In this document: one piece after another, positions 12,247 through 23,275 of the stretch | Layout of the letters: every line of letters begins with the position of its first letter | Numbering within the stretch: position 1 is the stretch's first letter | DNA from: Dendrolimus kikuchii | Taxonomy: Eukaryota > Arthropoda > Insecta > Lepidoptera > Lasiocampidae | Assembly (NCBI GenBank): GCA_019925095.2 | Contig: CM034401.1 | Span: forward strand, 6,607,838 to 6,671,837 | Length of the DNA: 64,000 nucleotides | Direction: 5' to 3' | Notes under the pieces: model-generated | Databases searched by the model: none | What the model was told of the DNA's origin: nothing | The model's input: the letters and a program-made list of their open reading frames with translations, nothing else | Program-made: the position numbers and the translations under genes

Positions 12247-14697
12247 GTGGAAATGGACACCAAAAATATACAGAAAAATGCTATGCAGAAAAGCGCAGAG
12301 TTTACTTTTACACCGCCACCTGAAGCTCCCGTGTTCGAACCTACGCTGGAAGAGTTTCTTGATCCGCTGGGCTATATAGCTAAAATACGTCCAGTTGCAG
12401 AAAAAACAGGCATATGCAAAATAAAACCACCATCGCGATGGCAGCCACCATTTTCTTTAGATGTCGACAAATTAAAATTTGTACCTCGCATACAAAAAGT
12501 TAACGAGCTGGAAGCCATTACGAGACTTAAACTTTTATTTCTTGAAAAGATATTGAAATTTTGGGAACTTCAAGGTTCTCCATTAAAAATCCCAATGATA
12601 GAAAACAAAACATTAGACTTGTATTGCTTAAAATTTTGGGTTGATGAAGAAGGTGGCTTTGAAAATTGTAACCACCCAAAAAAATGGCGTAAAATAGCCA
12701 ACTCGATGGGCTACAGCCAAAGTGCACTCACTATGAATTTTCTCAGAAGCAATTATGAAAAGATATTATTGCCTTATGAAATATTTGAAAAAAGTAAAGC
12801 TGATATATTAAAAACAGTAAAAAAGGCTGAACCTAAATCAGAAATTAAGGATGAAAGTGTATCTGGCAAGATAAGTATTAAAGAAGTATCCATAGAAAGC
12901 ATTACACTACGCAGGAATGAGTCTGATATCAAGGATGAACTACCTCCACCATGTATTAAAAAAACTAAAACAGGATCTGATATTAAATCTGAGGTAGACC
13001 CTTCAAAAAGTAAACTTGAAATTGAAGAAATAAAGCGTAACCGTGAGCTTAGAAGACTAGCATGCTATGGACCAGGACCAAAAATGCCAGGGCTCAATGA
13101 TGAAGAATTTGACATCACAAAATCCAGAAAACGACCCAGGTATGATCTTGACCCATTAGCAACTTATATGTGTGCCATTTGTCAAAAAGACACTAATGAT
13201 GATCTACTGTTAATTTGTAATGGTTGTTCAGACACTTATCATACATTTTGTCTCAAACCACCGCTTAATGCAATACCAGATGGAGATTGGCGATGCCCTT
13301 GCTGTATAGCTGAAGTAGTACACAAACCTGCTGAGGCATTCGGATTTGCTCAAGCAGAAAGAGAGTATACTCTGCAGCAGTTTGGAGAGATGGCTGATAA
13401 ATTTAAATCAGACTATTTTGGTATGTCTGGTCATTTAGTGCCAACAACGGTTGCTGAAAAAGAGTTTTGGAGAATAATATCATCTGTTGAAGAGGATGTT
13501 ACAGTAGAGTATGGTGCTGACCTACATTCTATGGACCATGGATCAGGCTTTCCAACAAAGTCATCTTTGAATCTTTATCCAGGCGATCAAGAATATGTTG
13601 ATTCTGGCTGGAATCTTAACAATCTGCCAGTCTTGGAGGGTTCTGTTTTGAGATTTATAAATGCAGATATCTCAGGTATGACTGTGCCATGGATGTATGT
13701 TGGTATGTGCTTTTCTGCTTTTTGTTGGCATAATGAAGATCATTGGAGTTACTCAATTAATTATTTGCACTGGGGTGAAGCAAAAACTTGGTATGGCGTC
13801 CCGGGTAGCGGAGCAGAGTTGTTAGAAAATGCTATGAAAGCAGCAGCTCCTGATCTATTTAAATCACAACCAGATTTACTCCACCAACTGGTTACTATAA
13901 TGAATCCTAATATTTTAATGGCTGCTGGCGTACCGATATACAGAACTGATCAAAATGCTGGTGAATTTGTTGTTACATTCCCTAGAGCATATCATGCTGG
14001 TTTTAATCAAGGTTATAATTTTGCAGAAGCTGTTAATTTTGCACCACCTGACTGGCTTAAAATTGGTAGTGAATGTATATTACATTATAAAAATCTAAAA
14101 AGGTTCTGTGTTTTTTCTCATGATGAACTTATATGTAAGATGGCTTTGGAGGGTGAACGATTAGATTTAGAAACCGCTTTAGAAACCCAGAAAGAGTTGC
14201 AAAGAGCTACAGAAGAGGAAGGAAAAATAAGGGCAATGATAGCAAAGAAGGGTTTGAAAAATGTTTGTAGAACTGCATTTGAATTGCTCGGTGATGATGA
14301 AAGACTTTGTGAAGTATGTAAAACCACATGTTTCTTATCATCTGTGTCATGTAGTGAATGTAATCATATGGTTTGTTTGCAACATGCTAATGTCTCTTGT
14401 GAGTGCTTATGGCAGAAAAAGACTTTAAACTACAGATATGATATGGATGAACTTCATATTATGTTGCAAACCCTTGATTTTAGGGTCAATAGTTTTGAGA
14501 AGTGGATGACGGAAACAAAGAAAATATTACAGCCCAATGCTCCTGATCATGCACGCTTACAAAAATTAAAAACCCTTGTAGATGAAGCAGAAGAGCTTAA
14601 AATTCCAAAATGTACTCTTTTAGCAAATTTAATTAAAGAATATGCTGAAGTAGCAGAAAATGTTGAACCAATTGTTATAGAACTGGATGATGATTAA
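12247..14697 (+). CDS. Kdm5: Intronless, C-terminally short KDM5/Lid-type histone H3K4 demethylase
   Basis: KDM5 enzymes are Fe(II)/2-oxoglutarate oxygenases that remove methyl groups from H3K4 in the nucleus. The 816-aa frame shows, in order: JmjN (about 27-70), ARID (about 90-185), a charged linker, PHD1 (309-353, CAIC...CNGC...H...C...CPCC), JmjC (about 460-625) and a C5HC2 zinc finger (688-720), then the start of the PLU-1 region. The iron ligands H495, E497 and H583 are all present, as is HWGEAKTWYG for cofactor and substrate binding. Full-length KDM5 proteins are about 1,500-1,800 aa and have further PHD fingers; these are missing. The frame has no introns and no internal stop, and AATAAA overlaps its stop codon. 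I infer an old retrocopy or a rearranged paralogue under selection. A poly(A) tail or target duplication was not found. Confidence 0.88.
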   Translation: MEMDTKNIQKNAMQKSAEFTFTPPPEAPVFEPTLEEFLDPLGYIAKIRPVAEKTGICKIKPPSRWQPPFSLDVDKLKFVPRIQKVNELEAITRLKLLFLEKILKFWELQGSPLKIPMIENKTLDLYCLKFWVDEEGGFENCNHPKKWRKIANSMGYSQSALTMNFLRSNYEKILLPYEIFEKSKADILKTVKKAEPKSEIKDESVSGKISIKEVSIESITLRRNESDIKDELPPPCIKKTKTGSDIKSEVDPSKSKLEIEEIKRNRELRRLACYGPGPKMPGLNDEEFDITKSRKRPRYDLDPLATYMCAICQKDTNDDLLLICNGCSDTYHTFCLKPPLNAIPDGDWRCPCCIAEVVHKPAEAFGFAQAEREYTLQQFGEMADKFKSDYFGMSGHLVPTTVAEKEFWRIISSVEEDVTVEYGADLHSMDHGSGFPTKSSLNLYPGDQEYVDSGWNLNNLPVLEGSVLRFINADISGMTVPWMYVGMCFSAFCWHNEDHWSYSINYLHWGEAKTWYGVPGSGAELLENAMKAAAPDLFKSQPDLLHQLVTIMNPNILMAAGVPIYRTDQNAGEFVVTFPRAYHAGFNQGYNFAEAVNFAPPDWLKIGSECILHYKNLKRFCVFSHDELICKMALEGERLDLETALETQKELQRATEEEGKIRAMIAKKGLKNVCRTAFELLGDDERLCEVCKTTCFLSSVSCSECNHMVCLQHANVSCECLWQKKTLNYRYDMDELHIMLQTLDFRVNSFEKWMTETKKILQPNAPDHARLQKLKTLVDEAEELKIPKCTLLANLIKEYAEVAENVEPIVIELDDD

Positions 14698-14702
14698 ATA
14701 AA
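14697..14702 (+). terminator. Polyadenylation signal overlapping the KDM5-like stop codon
   Basis: AATAAA begins with the last base of the TAA stop. If used, the 3' UTR is only about 20-30 nt. Further AATAAA-like motifs lie several hundred bases downstream. Confidence 0.5.
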
Positions 14703-15364
14703 ACATAGTGTAGTACAAACCAGTTTAATGTCTTTGATAAACATAAGTATTTTTGTTGATAAGGAAATTGTCTATAGTTTCATGTTTTATCTATTTGAGT
14801 GGCAAACATATTTATGTAATAACAAAATATGCTACTATATATTCTTTGCAATTGCAAGTGTTAATTATAGGTACTTTTTTGTTCATACAATTTTTAGAAA
14901 AATATTAAGAAAATACTTACTTTAGGGCTTGCTAAAGTTTATTGATAAGATACCTAACATCTTATCTTTATGAATACATATTAAAGATAGTTGTGACAGT
15001 TATGTTAAGTCTATTAGATTCACTTAACCAAATTAGGTCCAAAATTTCAGAGAAAATTCTTTTAAAAATAAATGGGTTCATAATAGAAATAACATTATCA
15101 CATTTTGTTATCAAAAACACATCTGGGATAGCCAAGTAGTCCAGTTTCTTAGAAAACCACTTTAATTTCTCAATTATTAAATTTATATTTATGCTGCTAT
15201 CAGACTTTTGTGCATCAATTATTTAAAATTAAAGTAATGTGAGATAAAGTTTTATTGATATTGTTAGTTATCTATTTCTATGATTGAGACTAATGTTAGG
15301 CAAAGAACATCCCACCGCAGCTTTCTTGTTATTTAAGTAATTTTGAAGGATTGATGGGTACCAA
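14703..15364. other. Non-genic AT-rich spacer
   Basis: Short open frames here are AT-rich and have no family resemblance; possibly extended 3' UTR. Confidence 0.4.
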
Positions 15365-15545
15365 GTAAAATAGCTATTTGTAAAATAGCAGCTTTTGAGC
15401 AGAGCGCACATAAAGACAAGTTGTTCCCACTTATTAAACCAGATTTAGTCAAATTACATGGCTATTATATGACTAGATTAATCTACATGGGTATTTAGGA
15501 TTGGCTGTCTATTTTACAGATAGCTTTTTTCTATTTTGCTCCGAT
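15365..15545. mobile_element. Short imperfect inverted-repeat element
   Basis: AAAATAGCTATTTGTAAAATAG at the left is mirrored by CTATTTTACAGATAGC...CTATTTTGC at the right, about 180 bp apart. It has no coding capacity and may be a MITE. Confidence 0.35.
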
Positions 15546-15745
15546 TTATGTAATTTTGATTCAATAATAATTGATAGGAGGTAAATTAGTAATGTTTAGG
15601 TATAGTTGTGAATTAGGTTTATTAATGCTTTCATCTATTTATAATCAAAAAACAATTTTTAATTGACATAACAGCTAACTGTTAATTATTTTTGAGAATT
15701 TATCTATTTGTTTCATAACTTGGGTAGAGCCTGTACCATACTTAA

Positions 15746-15888
15746 GGCTGGTCTTGTTCCTATGTCTTAGTATTCACTTGCCTTACTGTTGGTGGAATTT
15801 TGCCATTACTTGTATGGAACTGACGTCAAATCTTAACCGATAAATATAATGTAATTATGAATGGTTGATAAGATATAGGAACCGGCCA
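15746..15888. mobile_element. Family A MITE, complete copy
   Basis: It starts GGCTGGTCTTGTTCCTATGTC and ends AAGATATAGGAACCGGCC, giving terminal inverted repeats. The inner blocks ACTTGCCTTACTG and GACGTCAAATCTTAACCGAT follow family order. This is the best-preserved right end in the window. Confidence 0.65.
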
Positions 15889-16990
15889 TTATTGTCAGAT
15901 TATAAAGATTATGTAATAGGTACTTTCTATGAAAAATCATCTATTGTATCATCTGTTGTTAAGAGCAGTCAAAAAGTTTTATGTGGTTTTTTTTTGTTTT
16001 TGAAAGACTTGTTAAAATAAAATATTAAGAAAGCTAAGTGTGTTTTAGGTATGTTGATAATTAGTTTTTGAATTTACTTGGGTCAGAAAGTCTTTTGAAT
16101 TCAAAATCTTGTATAAAATTAATGCATACATTAATTTTTTAAGTATGTATAATAAACATCTTTGGGAAAGAAAGTATTTAGGGTAACAAATAGGATGATA
16201 TGTTAAAAATAAATATATGCAAATTTCAAGCGTGTAGAATGAGTGAAAATTATATAAAGTTGCCCAAAAATGAAGGTTCATCGCCTTTTCAGTTGATTGT
16301 TATCAGACACCCAAATTTAGTGAGTTAGTATAAGTGAAATTTGATTAAAGTAAATTGTGTTCAATCATCACAATAATTATTTATAAAAGATTTCATAAAT
16401 GAAAACTTCTCTCAACAAGATCCACTTTTATTTATTATATAAAAAAATTACAAATATAGACAATACATTTTGTTTGCTAGCACTAATAATTCTGTAATAA
16501 CATATACCTACTTTTATTATGTAACATTTACTCTTCAGTGAATAAGCAAGTAACTGTTGTTCCTACCTTGGACTTATATCTGTACACAATTTTGCCAGAT
16601 GTGTCAGTGAGCAAGCCAATAGATACAGAAACTTGTGGTTAACAGGAATTCAAAAATCTGATACTATTGCACAACTTTAGAAACATCATACATACTACAT
16701 CATACTATTTGTATTAAAGCTGATCTAGCATTGTCTTAGGCTAATTTCTGAAGTTTTTCTAATTGATAAATTAGTATAGGATTTCCAGGACTCCATTTAT
16801 GTCTATTGTTGATAAGATTTTGACAGAAATTTAATGATCATACAGTACAATACTCAGTGATGTATGCTAACACCCATGGCAAGTCCATTGAATGGGGCCG
16901 ACCCTGAAAGTAAATAAGCTTGACCAATGGTGTATTTTACTGTAATAAATCAACGGCTATCAATATGATATATAACTTTAAAAGGCATTG
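15889..16990. other. Non-genic AT-rich spacer
   Basis: No supported gene or repeat. Confidence 0.4.
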
Positions 16991-16994
16991 GATG

Positions 16995-17340
16995 TACTAA
17001 AACTATGTTTTTTACCGGTTTTAAGCGCGGTATTTTACTTCATTTACGTTTCGGCCACATTTCAGTAGCAGGATACAGGTACTACAAGCTTGCTTGTGGG
17101 TGCGGTGTATCATACATTGGGCAAACAAAGAGGAGCATAAAGACACGGGTAAAAGAACACATTGCTGACATGTCACGGTCTACAAAGTTTGCAATCAGTG
17201 AACATACGCTGGATAAACCCAAACACTACATCAGACTCGATAAACCACAAATCTCGCAAAAGAGAACCGTTTCCTACCTAAAATGATACGCGAGGCTATT
17301 GAAATCAAAAAACACCCCACCCGAGGTCCTCCACGCGGCC
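16995..17340 (+). pseudogene. Penelope-like element fragment with GIY-YIG endonuclease domain
   Basis: The frame at about 17080-17286 reads CGCGVSYIGQTKRSIKTRVK, EHIADM and ISEHTLDKPKHYIRLDK. This is a GIY-YIG endonuclease core as found at the C-terminus of Penelope-like retroelements. A one-base frame change after 17283 continues with REAIEIKKHP, a typical following block. The fragment starts with AAAACTATGTTTT and GGTTTTAAGCGCGG, a terminal motif shared with 28336, 44226 and 47268. No reverse transcriptase of this element remains. Confidence 0.65.
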
Positions 17341-17512
17341 ACTGTTACTTTCCCTCTGATCCGTGACAGTGGTGTCCCCCCTTCTCCTCATCCTAGTATC
17401 CTTCATCTTTACTCCTTTCCACATACTACTATCCATTCCTGGTTTCCCTATATGGGTTGTGTAGGTCGGGCGGCAGCCGCTACACTTAAAACCATAATTC
17501 GCCGTATCATTT

Positions 17513-20335
17513 ATGGAGAGACTTAGAGAAATGCTGGGTATGGCTAGGGCGTCGCCGCAAAACGACGCGCAGGCACATCGCCCTACACCTGCGACAAGTG
17601 GGCAAGGGCTACCGTGTCAAGGGCGGGCACGGCTAACGACGCGAGTCCACACTCAGACCAGGAAACTCCGCTTCGCGACGTGGAATATTGGTACGCTGAC
17701 CGGACGTGCAAGGGAGTTGGCCGAAGTACTCTCCAGGCGGAGGGTGGCCGTGGCGTTCTTGCAGGAGACTCGGTGGAAAGGCTGCAGATCCCGGTTCATT
17801 GGGAATGGCTACAAGCTGATCTATACGGGTGCTCCTGGCGGGGAAAACGGGGTTGCTGTAGTGCTCTCCGAGGAATTCCAAAACAACATTCTGGAGGTGA
17901 AACGCTTCAGCGACCGACTTATGGTCGTGTCGGTTCTTATCGAAGGGGTTGTGACCCATTTGATAAGTGCTTACGCGCCACAGGCTGGTTGTAGCGACAC
18001 TGACAGAATGAGGTTTTGGGATCAAATCGGTGATGTACTGCGTGGCATCCCGTTATCACAGGGAGTCGTTTTGGGTGGTGATCTGAACGGTCATGTGGGT
18101 GAGAAGTGGGAGGAATTTGAGCGTGTTCACGGTGGCTTTGGATACGGAAGCCGCAACGCAGAAGGGGAGGACATCCTCCGAATGTGTGCGGCTGCCGATC
18201 TTGCCATCGTGAACACGTATTTCAAAAAGAAATCCGAACACTTAATCACCTACAAGAGCGGGAGGCATGCTACCCAGATCGACTACCTACTCACCAGGAG
18301 ACACCATATCGGCAAAGTAGCCAACTGCAAGGTCATACCCGGAGAGAGTCTCACGGCACAGCACCGTCTTCTTGTCATGGACCTCTGCGTAAAACCTAAA
18401 GACAAACCCGTTGAGCATTGTCGACGCCAAATTAGATGGTGGCTGCTTGATGAAGGCAAATCCCAGGAGTTCGCTTCAGCATCCGTCGAGATGTGTGTCG
18501 GAGCTGACAGCGAATTAGTCCAGAGCCACTGGGATAAGATCCAGGCAGCCATTACTAAAGCGGCAAAGGCAGTGCTGGGTGTGTCTAAGGGTGGACGCAA
18601 ATGTGACAAGGAGACTTGGTGGTGGAACGACACAGTCCAGAGGGAGGTTAGGGTGAAGAAAACCCTCTTCAAAAAGTGGCAAGCGTCCAGATCTCCTGAA
18701 GATCGCGACGCATACAGGGCCGCAAAACGTGCCACTAAAAGAGCTGTAGCCAGAGCCAGACGAGACCACTTTCGATCGTTGTACGATAAGTTGGAATCGT
18801 CTGAGGGGCAGAAGCTCATTTATAAGTTGGCACGTTCCAGGATCAAAGCGGCACAGGACATTTCCAAGTGCCGCTGTGTTAAAGATCCTGGCGGTAACCT
18901 GTTATGCGAGGACCTCGCGGTGAAGGAGAGATGGCGCTCGTACTTCCACGAGCTGCTGAACAAGCAGCACAAAGAGGTACAGCCACCAAACCTCCCTCCG
19001 AATCAAGGACTAGTGCCACCGATAACGCCTGAAGAAGTCCATAGGGCTCTTCGCCGCATGAGGAATCGGAAAGCTGTCGGAGCCGATGGAGTCCCCATCG
19101 AAGCCTGGAAGGCGATGGGTCCTCGTGGTGTGGGCGTTTTAACAAACCTTTTTAACCGCATACTCCGCACCGGAAACATCCCGAGCCAATGGAGACTGAG
19201 TGTTATCACCCCAGTCTTCAAAGGTAAGGGATCGGTGCAGGAGTGCGAAAACTACCGCGGAATAAAGGTAATGTCCCACACCATGAAGCTCTTTGAGCGC
19301 ATTATCGACTCTCGAATCCGGCAGGAGTGCACTGTCTCGGGATGTCAGTATGGGTTTCGTCCCGGGCATGGTACCATGGACCCTGTTTTTGCCCTAAGGA
19401 TCATCATGGAGAAATACAGGACGAAGAATACGCCTCTGCATTTCTTGTTTTTGGATCTGCAGAAGGCCTTCGACTGTGTTCCTCGCGTGATGATCTGGTG
19501 GGCACTGAGGTCCAAAGGGGTGCCAGAGACCTATATTGACATTATTCGGGACATGTACCGTGATTCCGATTCCATAGTTCGGACCGCTGTTGGCGACACC
19601 ACACCCTTCCCCATAACCGTAGGTGTGCACCAGGGATCTGTCCTTAGCCCGTTTCTGTTCAGCGTGATACTAGACGAAGTGTCGAATAGCATCAGAGATG
19701 CGCATGAGCAACCTCCATGGTTGCTCATGTATGCCGACGATATCGCGCTGGCAGATTCGGACAGGGGGCGCCTGGTGCAACGCGTAAATGCGTGGAAGAG
19801 GTCGCTAGAGAACGGCGGTCTGAAACTAAATGTGGCGAAGACTGAGTACTTGGCCTGCAACACTACAGATCCCACATCCGTGCGCATAGGCGAAGATACG
19901 GTCGAGCGCACGGATCAGTTTAAGTACTTGGGATCTGTACTTAGTGCATCCGGGGATATCGACCACGACGTCAAGGCCCGTATCACAGCAGCTTGGGCCA
20001 AGTGGCGTGAGGTGACAGGTGTCATTTGTGACCCCAAAATGCCGGTTAAATTAAAAGGACAGGTCTATAAATCCATCATTAGACCTGTCCTTTTGTATGG
20101 CAGTGAAGCGTGGCCTGTACTTGAGCGACACAAGCAAGAACTGCGTGTCACGGAGATGAATATGCTGCGATGGATGTGTGGAGTGACGCGGAAAGACCGA
20201 GTCAGGAACTCCCGCATCCGCGGCAGTCTTCATGTCCGTGACATAGCAGACAAATTGCAAGAGTGTCGCTTACGTAATTTGAGTAGTGTAATTGACAAAA
20301 ATGTTGTGTCTGTATTTAAAATAAGTAGATATTAA
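17513..20335 (+). mobile_element. RTE-type non-LTR retrotransposon with long open endonuclease/RT frame
   Basis: A 940-codon frame is open throughout. Residues about 52-285 are an apurinic-type endonuclease (FATWNIGTL, FLQETRWKG, GGDLNGHVG, QIDYLL). Residues about 500-800 are the reverse transcriptase (NRKAVGADGVPIEAWK, YADD near residue 740). The C-terminal RTE block (LRWMCGVTRKDRVRN) follows. At about 20275, inside the CRLRWYGH block seen intact at 5300, the sequence leaves the element, and the last 20 or so codons are unrelated AT-rich DNA. The 3' end and tail are thus missing, whereas LINEs usually lose the 5' end. About 17340-17512 may be its 5' UTR. The clade call (RTE, of the craniofacial-development-protein-2-like type) is from recognition of the domain wording. 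Confidence 0.82.
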
Positions 20336-21227
20336 GATTTTTGAAGTTGATCTTTCTAATACGGACATCACATAAGGAGTTATAATTTTTTAAACTCCTA
20401 GAAGGCAGGCTATGATATGTAAATAATTTTTATGTAAAAATATTGGTTCAGAAGACTTAGTAGTAGGATAGTGTTCAAATTTAATATTTATAAGAGTCAT
20501 ACATTTAATATCGCTGACTCTAATATTTGATGTTTTGTGTTTATATTTAAGATATTACATTAAAATGATACGACATACTTACGCCTAGTTCCCAAGAAAT
20601 CCATATTTAATTTTTGATTGGGATGTGGATATATTTACAGCCAAGTAAATATATTATCGTTTCCATTCGTTCACGCTTCAGAAACATATTTTAAAGAATT
20701 TACTGCCAGATTTTGCGCTTAATTCCAGTACCTACTTGTATGGATGAAACAGTATCACATGTATTACTAATTAGTTAATTTTATTTATCAAAGTAACAAA
20801 TACTTAAAACAAATAATAATTATATCTTTTATACATAACATTAAAAATATAGGTGATTTCATAACAGCCCATAGCATTTCACAATTTGAACATTACTTAC
20901 AATAAAGATAGAAGGTACAAGTTTGTTTCCTATTTTATATGTGACACTCCCGATAAAGTGCACTATTTGTCAAAAACGAGGTAATTAGGTATGTCAGCTC
21001 ATAACTGTAATACTGCTGTGACCAAGCCTTCCCATTTTAGACTAACAGCAAAGTGATAGCATAATTATTAACCATGTCTGTCCAAATTGATTAGCGGATT
21101 CCATGCATTAGAAGTTTCTGTTTGAAAGGTTTCATACAGTGTTCCTTCACTGTCAACACATGGTAACAATTGTAATACGTATGTTACAATATATACGTTA
21201 CATATTACGGTACATTAAAAGACCCAA
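20336..21227. other. Non-genic AT-rich spacer
   Basis: No supported gene or repeat. Confidence 0.4.
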
Positions 21228-21480
21228 AGCTGTGGTAGCTACGTGGTTAACGCAGCCGCATCCCAAACTCCTGAATTCTGGATGAAAAGCACGTACCACT
21301 TAAGGCACTACGTGCTATCGCTGAACGAAAACATCGTGATGAAAACCCGCACCCCGAAATAACCGATATATCAGACCCCTCTCGCCACCTTGGAAAAGCG
21401 TGGCAGATATACTCTCCGTTCACTCTATAAAATGGGAGGGCTGAGCCCAGCAGTGGGACGTTTACTGGCTGGTATTATAT
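21228..21480 (+). mobile_element. tRNA-derived SINE (family D) with tail
   Basis: GTGGTAGCTACGTGGTTAACG is a tRNA-like head. The core AACATCGTGATGAAAACCCG matches the copy at 7196. The tail GAGCCCAGCAGTGGGACGTTTACTGG is the common lepidopteran retroelement tail that also flanks 27140-28107. Confidence 0.65.
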
Positions 21481-22032
21481 TATAACACACCCAACAATTG
21501 CTTAAACAGTGCATGTTTCCGGCCCACATTATTGCAGGCGAGGGTTAGCTACTACAATTTTTTCAATATGTTGATATATTAATATTGTCTCTACATTTCC
21601 TTTTTCCATTATAAAGCCTATGAAAATGTGTATTAATTTACTGCCATCGATGTGAAGGAATAAGTCAGTCTGAGTTCTTTGACTGTAATAAATATGAATT
21701 TATAATAATATTCTTAAATTGGCTGATTATCTGCGTCTCTCATATTTATAGCGATTTTAGTTGTAAGTTTAGAATAGTTAATTTTATGCCATCGTTTGAC
21801 TGACTGGGTGTTAAAGACTTTAATATTTCTTATTTTAAAACGGTAACATGAAAAATTATTTTCTCTGTATATTTGATTTATATTCAGTGATGTATCTGTG
21901 ATTACATTTGTTTGATTCTTACCATACATAATGTATCAAAAGTGTGAGTATTATAATGTTATAAGTAGGCATATAAAATTAGTAATACACTAATTAATTG
22001 CATTGTATCTTTTATTTCTCTCTTTTATGATA

Positions 22033-22335
22033 TTACTAGCTGATCCAGGCCCACTTTGCTGGGCGTCATTAAAAAATTAAAAATTTGTGTCTCATACAAG
22101 GTTGTCCGTAATTCCTGGTGGAACGTTGCTGTTACATATTTGACAGGCGTTCCCGTTGCTACTTTGCTGGGCGTCATTAAAAGATTACAAAATATTCTTA
22201 ATCACAATCAAATATGGCCTATTTCACTCAGGAATAATGTAGCTTTCTACTGGTGAAAAAATTTTCAAAATCGGTTTAGTAGTTCAAGAGATTACTTCCT
22301 ACAAACTCATAAGCTTTAGCTCTTTATAATATTAA
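22033..22335 (-). mobile_element. Helitron-like non-autonomous element
   Basis: It begins ACTAGCTGAT (reverse of a CTAGT-type 3' end) and ends in AATATTAATATAGAT, as the reversed 5' side of related elements does. Inside, ACTTTGCTGGGCGTCATTAA occurs twice, about 108 bp apart, a direct internal duplication. It has no coding capacity. Confidence 0.4.
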
Positions 22336-22540
22336 TATAGATTCAATAATAGGAGCCACAACCTTAGATAATAACTGTTTGATGCTAGTTGAAATACAAC
22401 AGTCTTTTTAAAATGCGTTATAATAAAATTCCATAAATGAAGTTCACGCAGCAAGCACGCTGCCCTTAAATAGTTGATCACCAAATAATACCTTAGTGCC
22501 GAGATGCGTACATTCACAGACTAGTTAGTAATTACTACCT

Positions 22541-22810
22541 TTTTTTTTTTTGAGGCGAGGGAAAATACTTAACCAATTTACGCACAAACTGGGTCGTTGC
22601 TAGGGGAACGACACGCGTCGGTCGGGGGCGATAACACTGCAGCAATAGTATGCTCTTGGCAGTGCTCCGTCCGCGATCGACGTCACAGAATAGTGTGGAA
22701 GACTCCGAGCGTTGCTACACGAGCGAGCAACCCCAATACCCACTAAAAACCCCCTCCTCTCTGTCGACCCTGCGCTTTGTTTGTGTTGGAAAGGCTGAGA
22801 TTTAGAACAT
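22541..22810 (-). mobile_element. GC-rich retroelement 3' end with oligo(A) tail
   Basis: A run of 11 T at 22541-22551 followed by GAGGCGAGGGAAAATACT reads on the minus strand as an element ending in poly(A). The block is much more GC- and CpG-rich than its surroundings. There is no coding frame. Probably a truncated LINE or SINE; the family is unknown. Confidence 0.4.
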
Positions 22811-22850
22811 AGTTACGCCCAGTCGTAATAATTACTACTTTATATCAAGT

Positions 22851-23030
22851 CTAGCCTCTGCCCGCGTGGAATAGTTTTTTAAACGTTCTTCATGCGTGTT
22901 CCGCTCCTATTGGTCTTAGCGTGATGATATATATAGCCCACAGCCTTTCTCGATAAATGGGCTATGTAACACTGAAAGAATTATTCAAATCAGACCTTTC
23001 CTGAGATTAGTGCGTTCAAGTAAACAAACT
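22851..23030 (-). mobile_element. Helitron-like non-autonomous element, truncated
   Basis: On the minus strand it matches the element at 55340-55586 (ATCTCAGGAAAGGTCTGATTT; TTATCGAGAAAGGCTGTGGG; GACCAATAGGAGCGGA) and ends GCGGGCAGAGGCTAG, a Helitron-style CTAG terminus. Confidence 0.6.
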
Positions 23031-23175
23031 CTTCAGCTTTATAAACTAAACACCTTCATCGTATAAATTCTAAATTAATAAGTCTGCACAAAATTAAACA
23101 AATAGTGATGCGGATACATGTTAGTAATTCTAATATTTTTACACACAACACTGAAAGTTTTTAGACCAGGCCACT

Positions 23176-23275
23176 TAAGGGCCATCCATAAATTACGGCA
23201 TATGTTAAGGGGGAACGAGGGGGTCGACGAAGTGTGACATTGTGTAACAAGGGGTAGGAGAGGGAGATTGATGTA
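23176..23275 (+). mobile_element. Family B element, left fragment
   Basis: GGGCCATCCATAAATTACGG and AAGTGTGACATTGTGTAACA match the left side of family B. The right side is missing. Confidence 0.6.

Noticed and set aside
17614..19911. Many open frames on both strands within the RTE
   Set aside because: Shadows of the GC-richer 940-codon endonuclease/RT frame.
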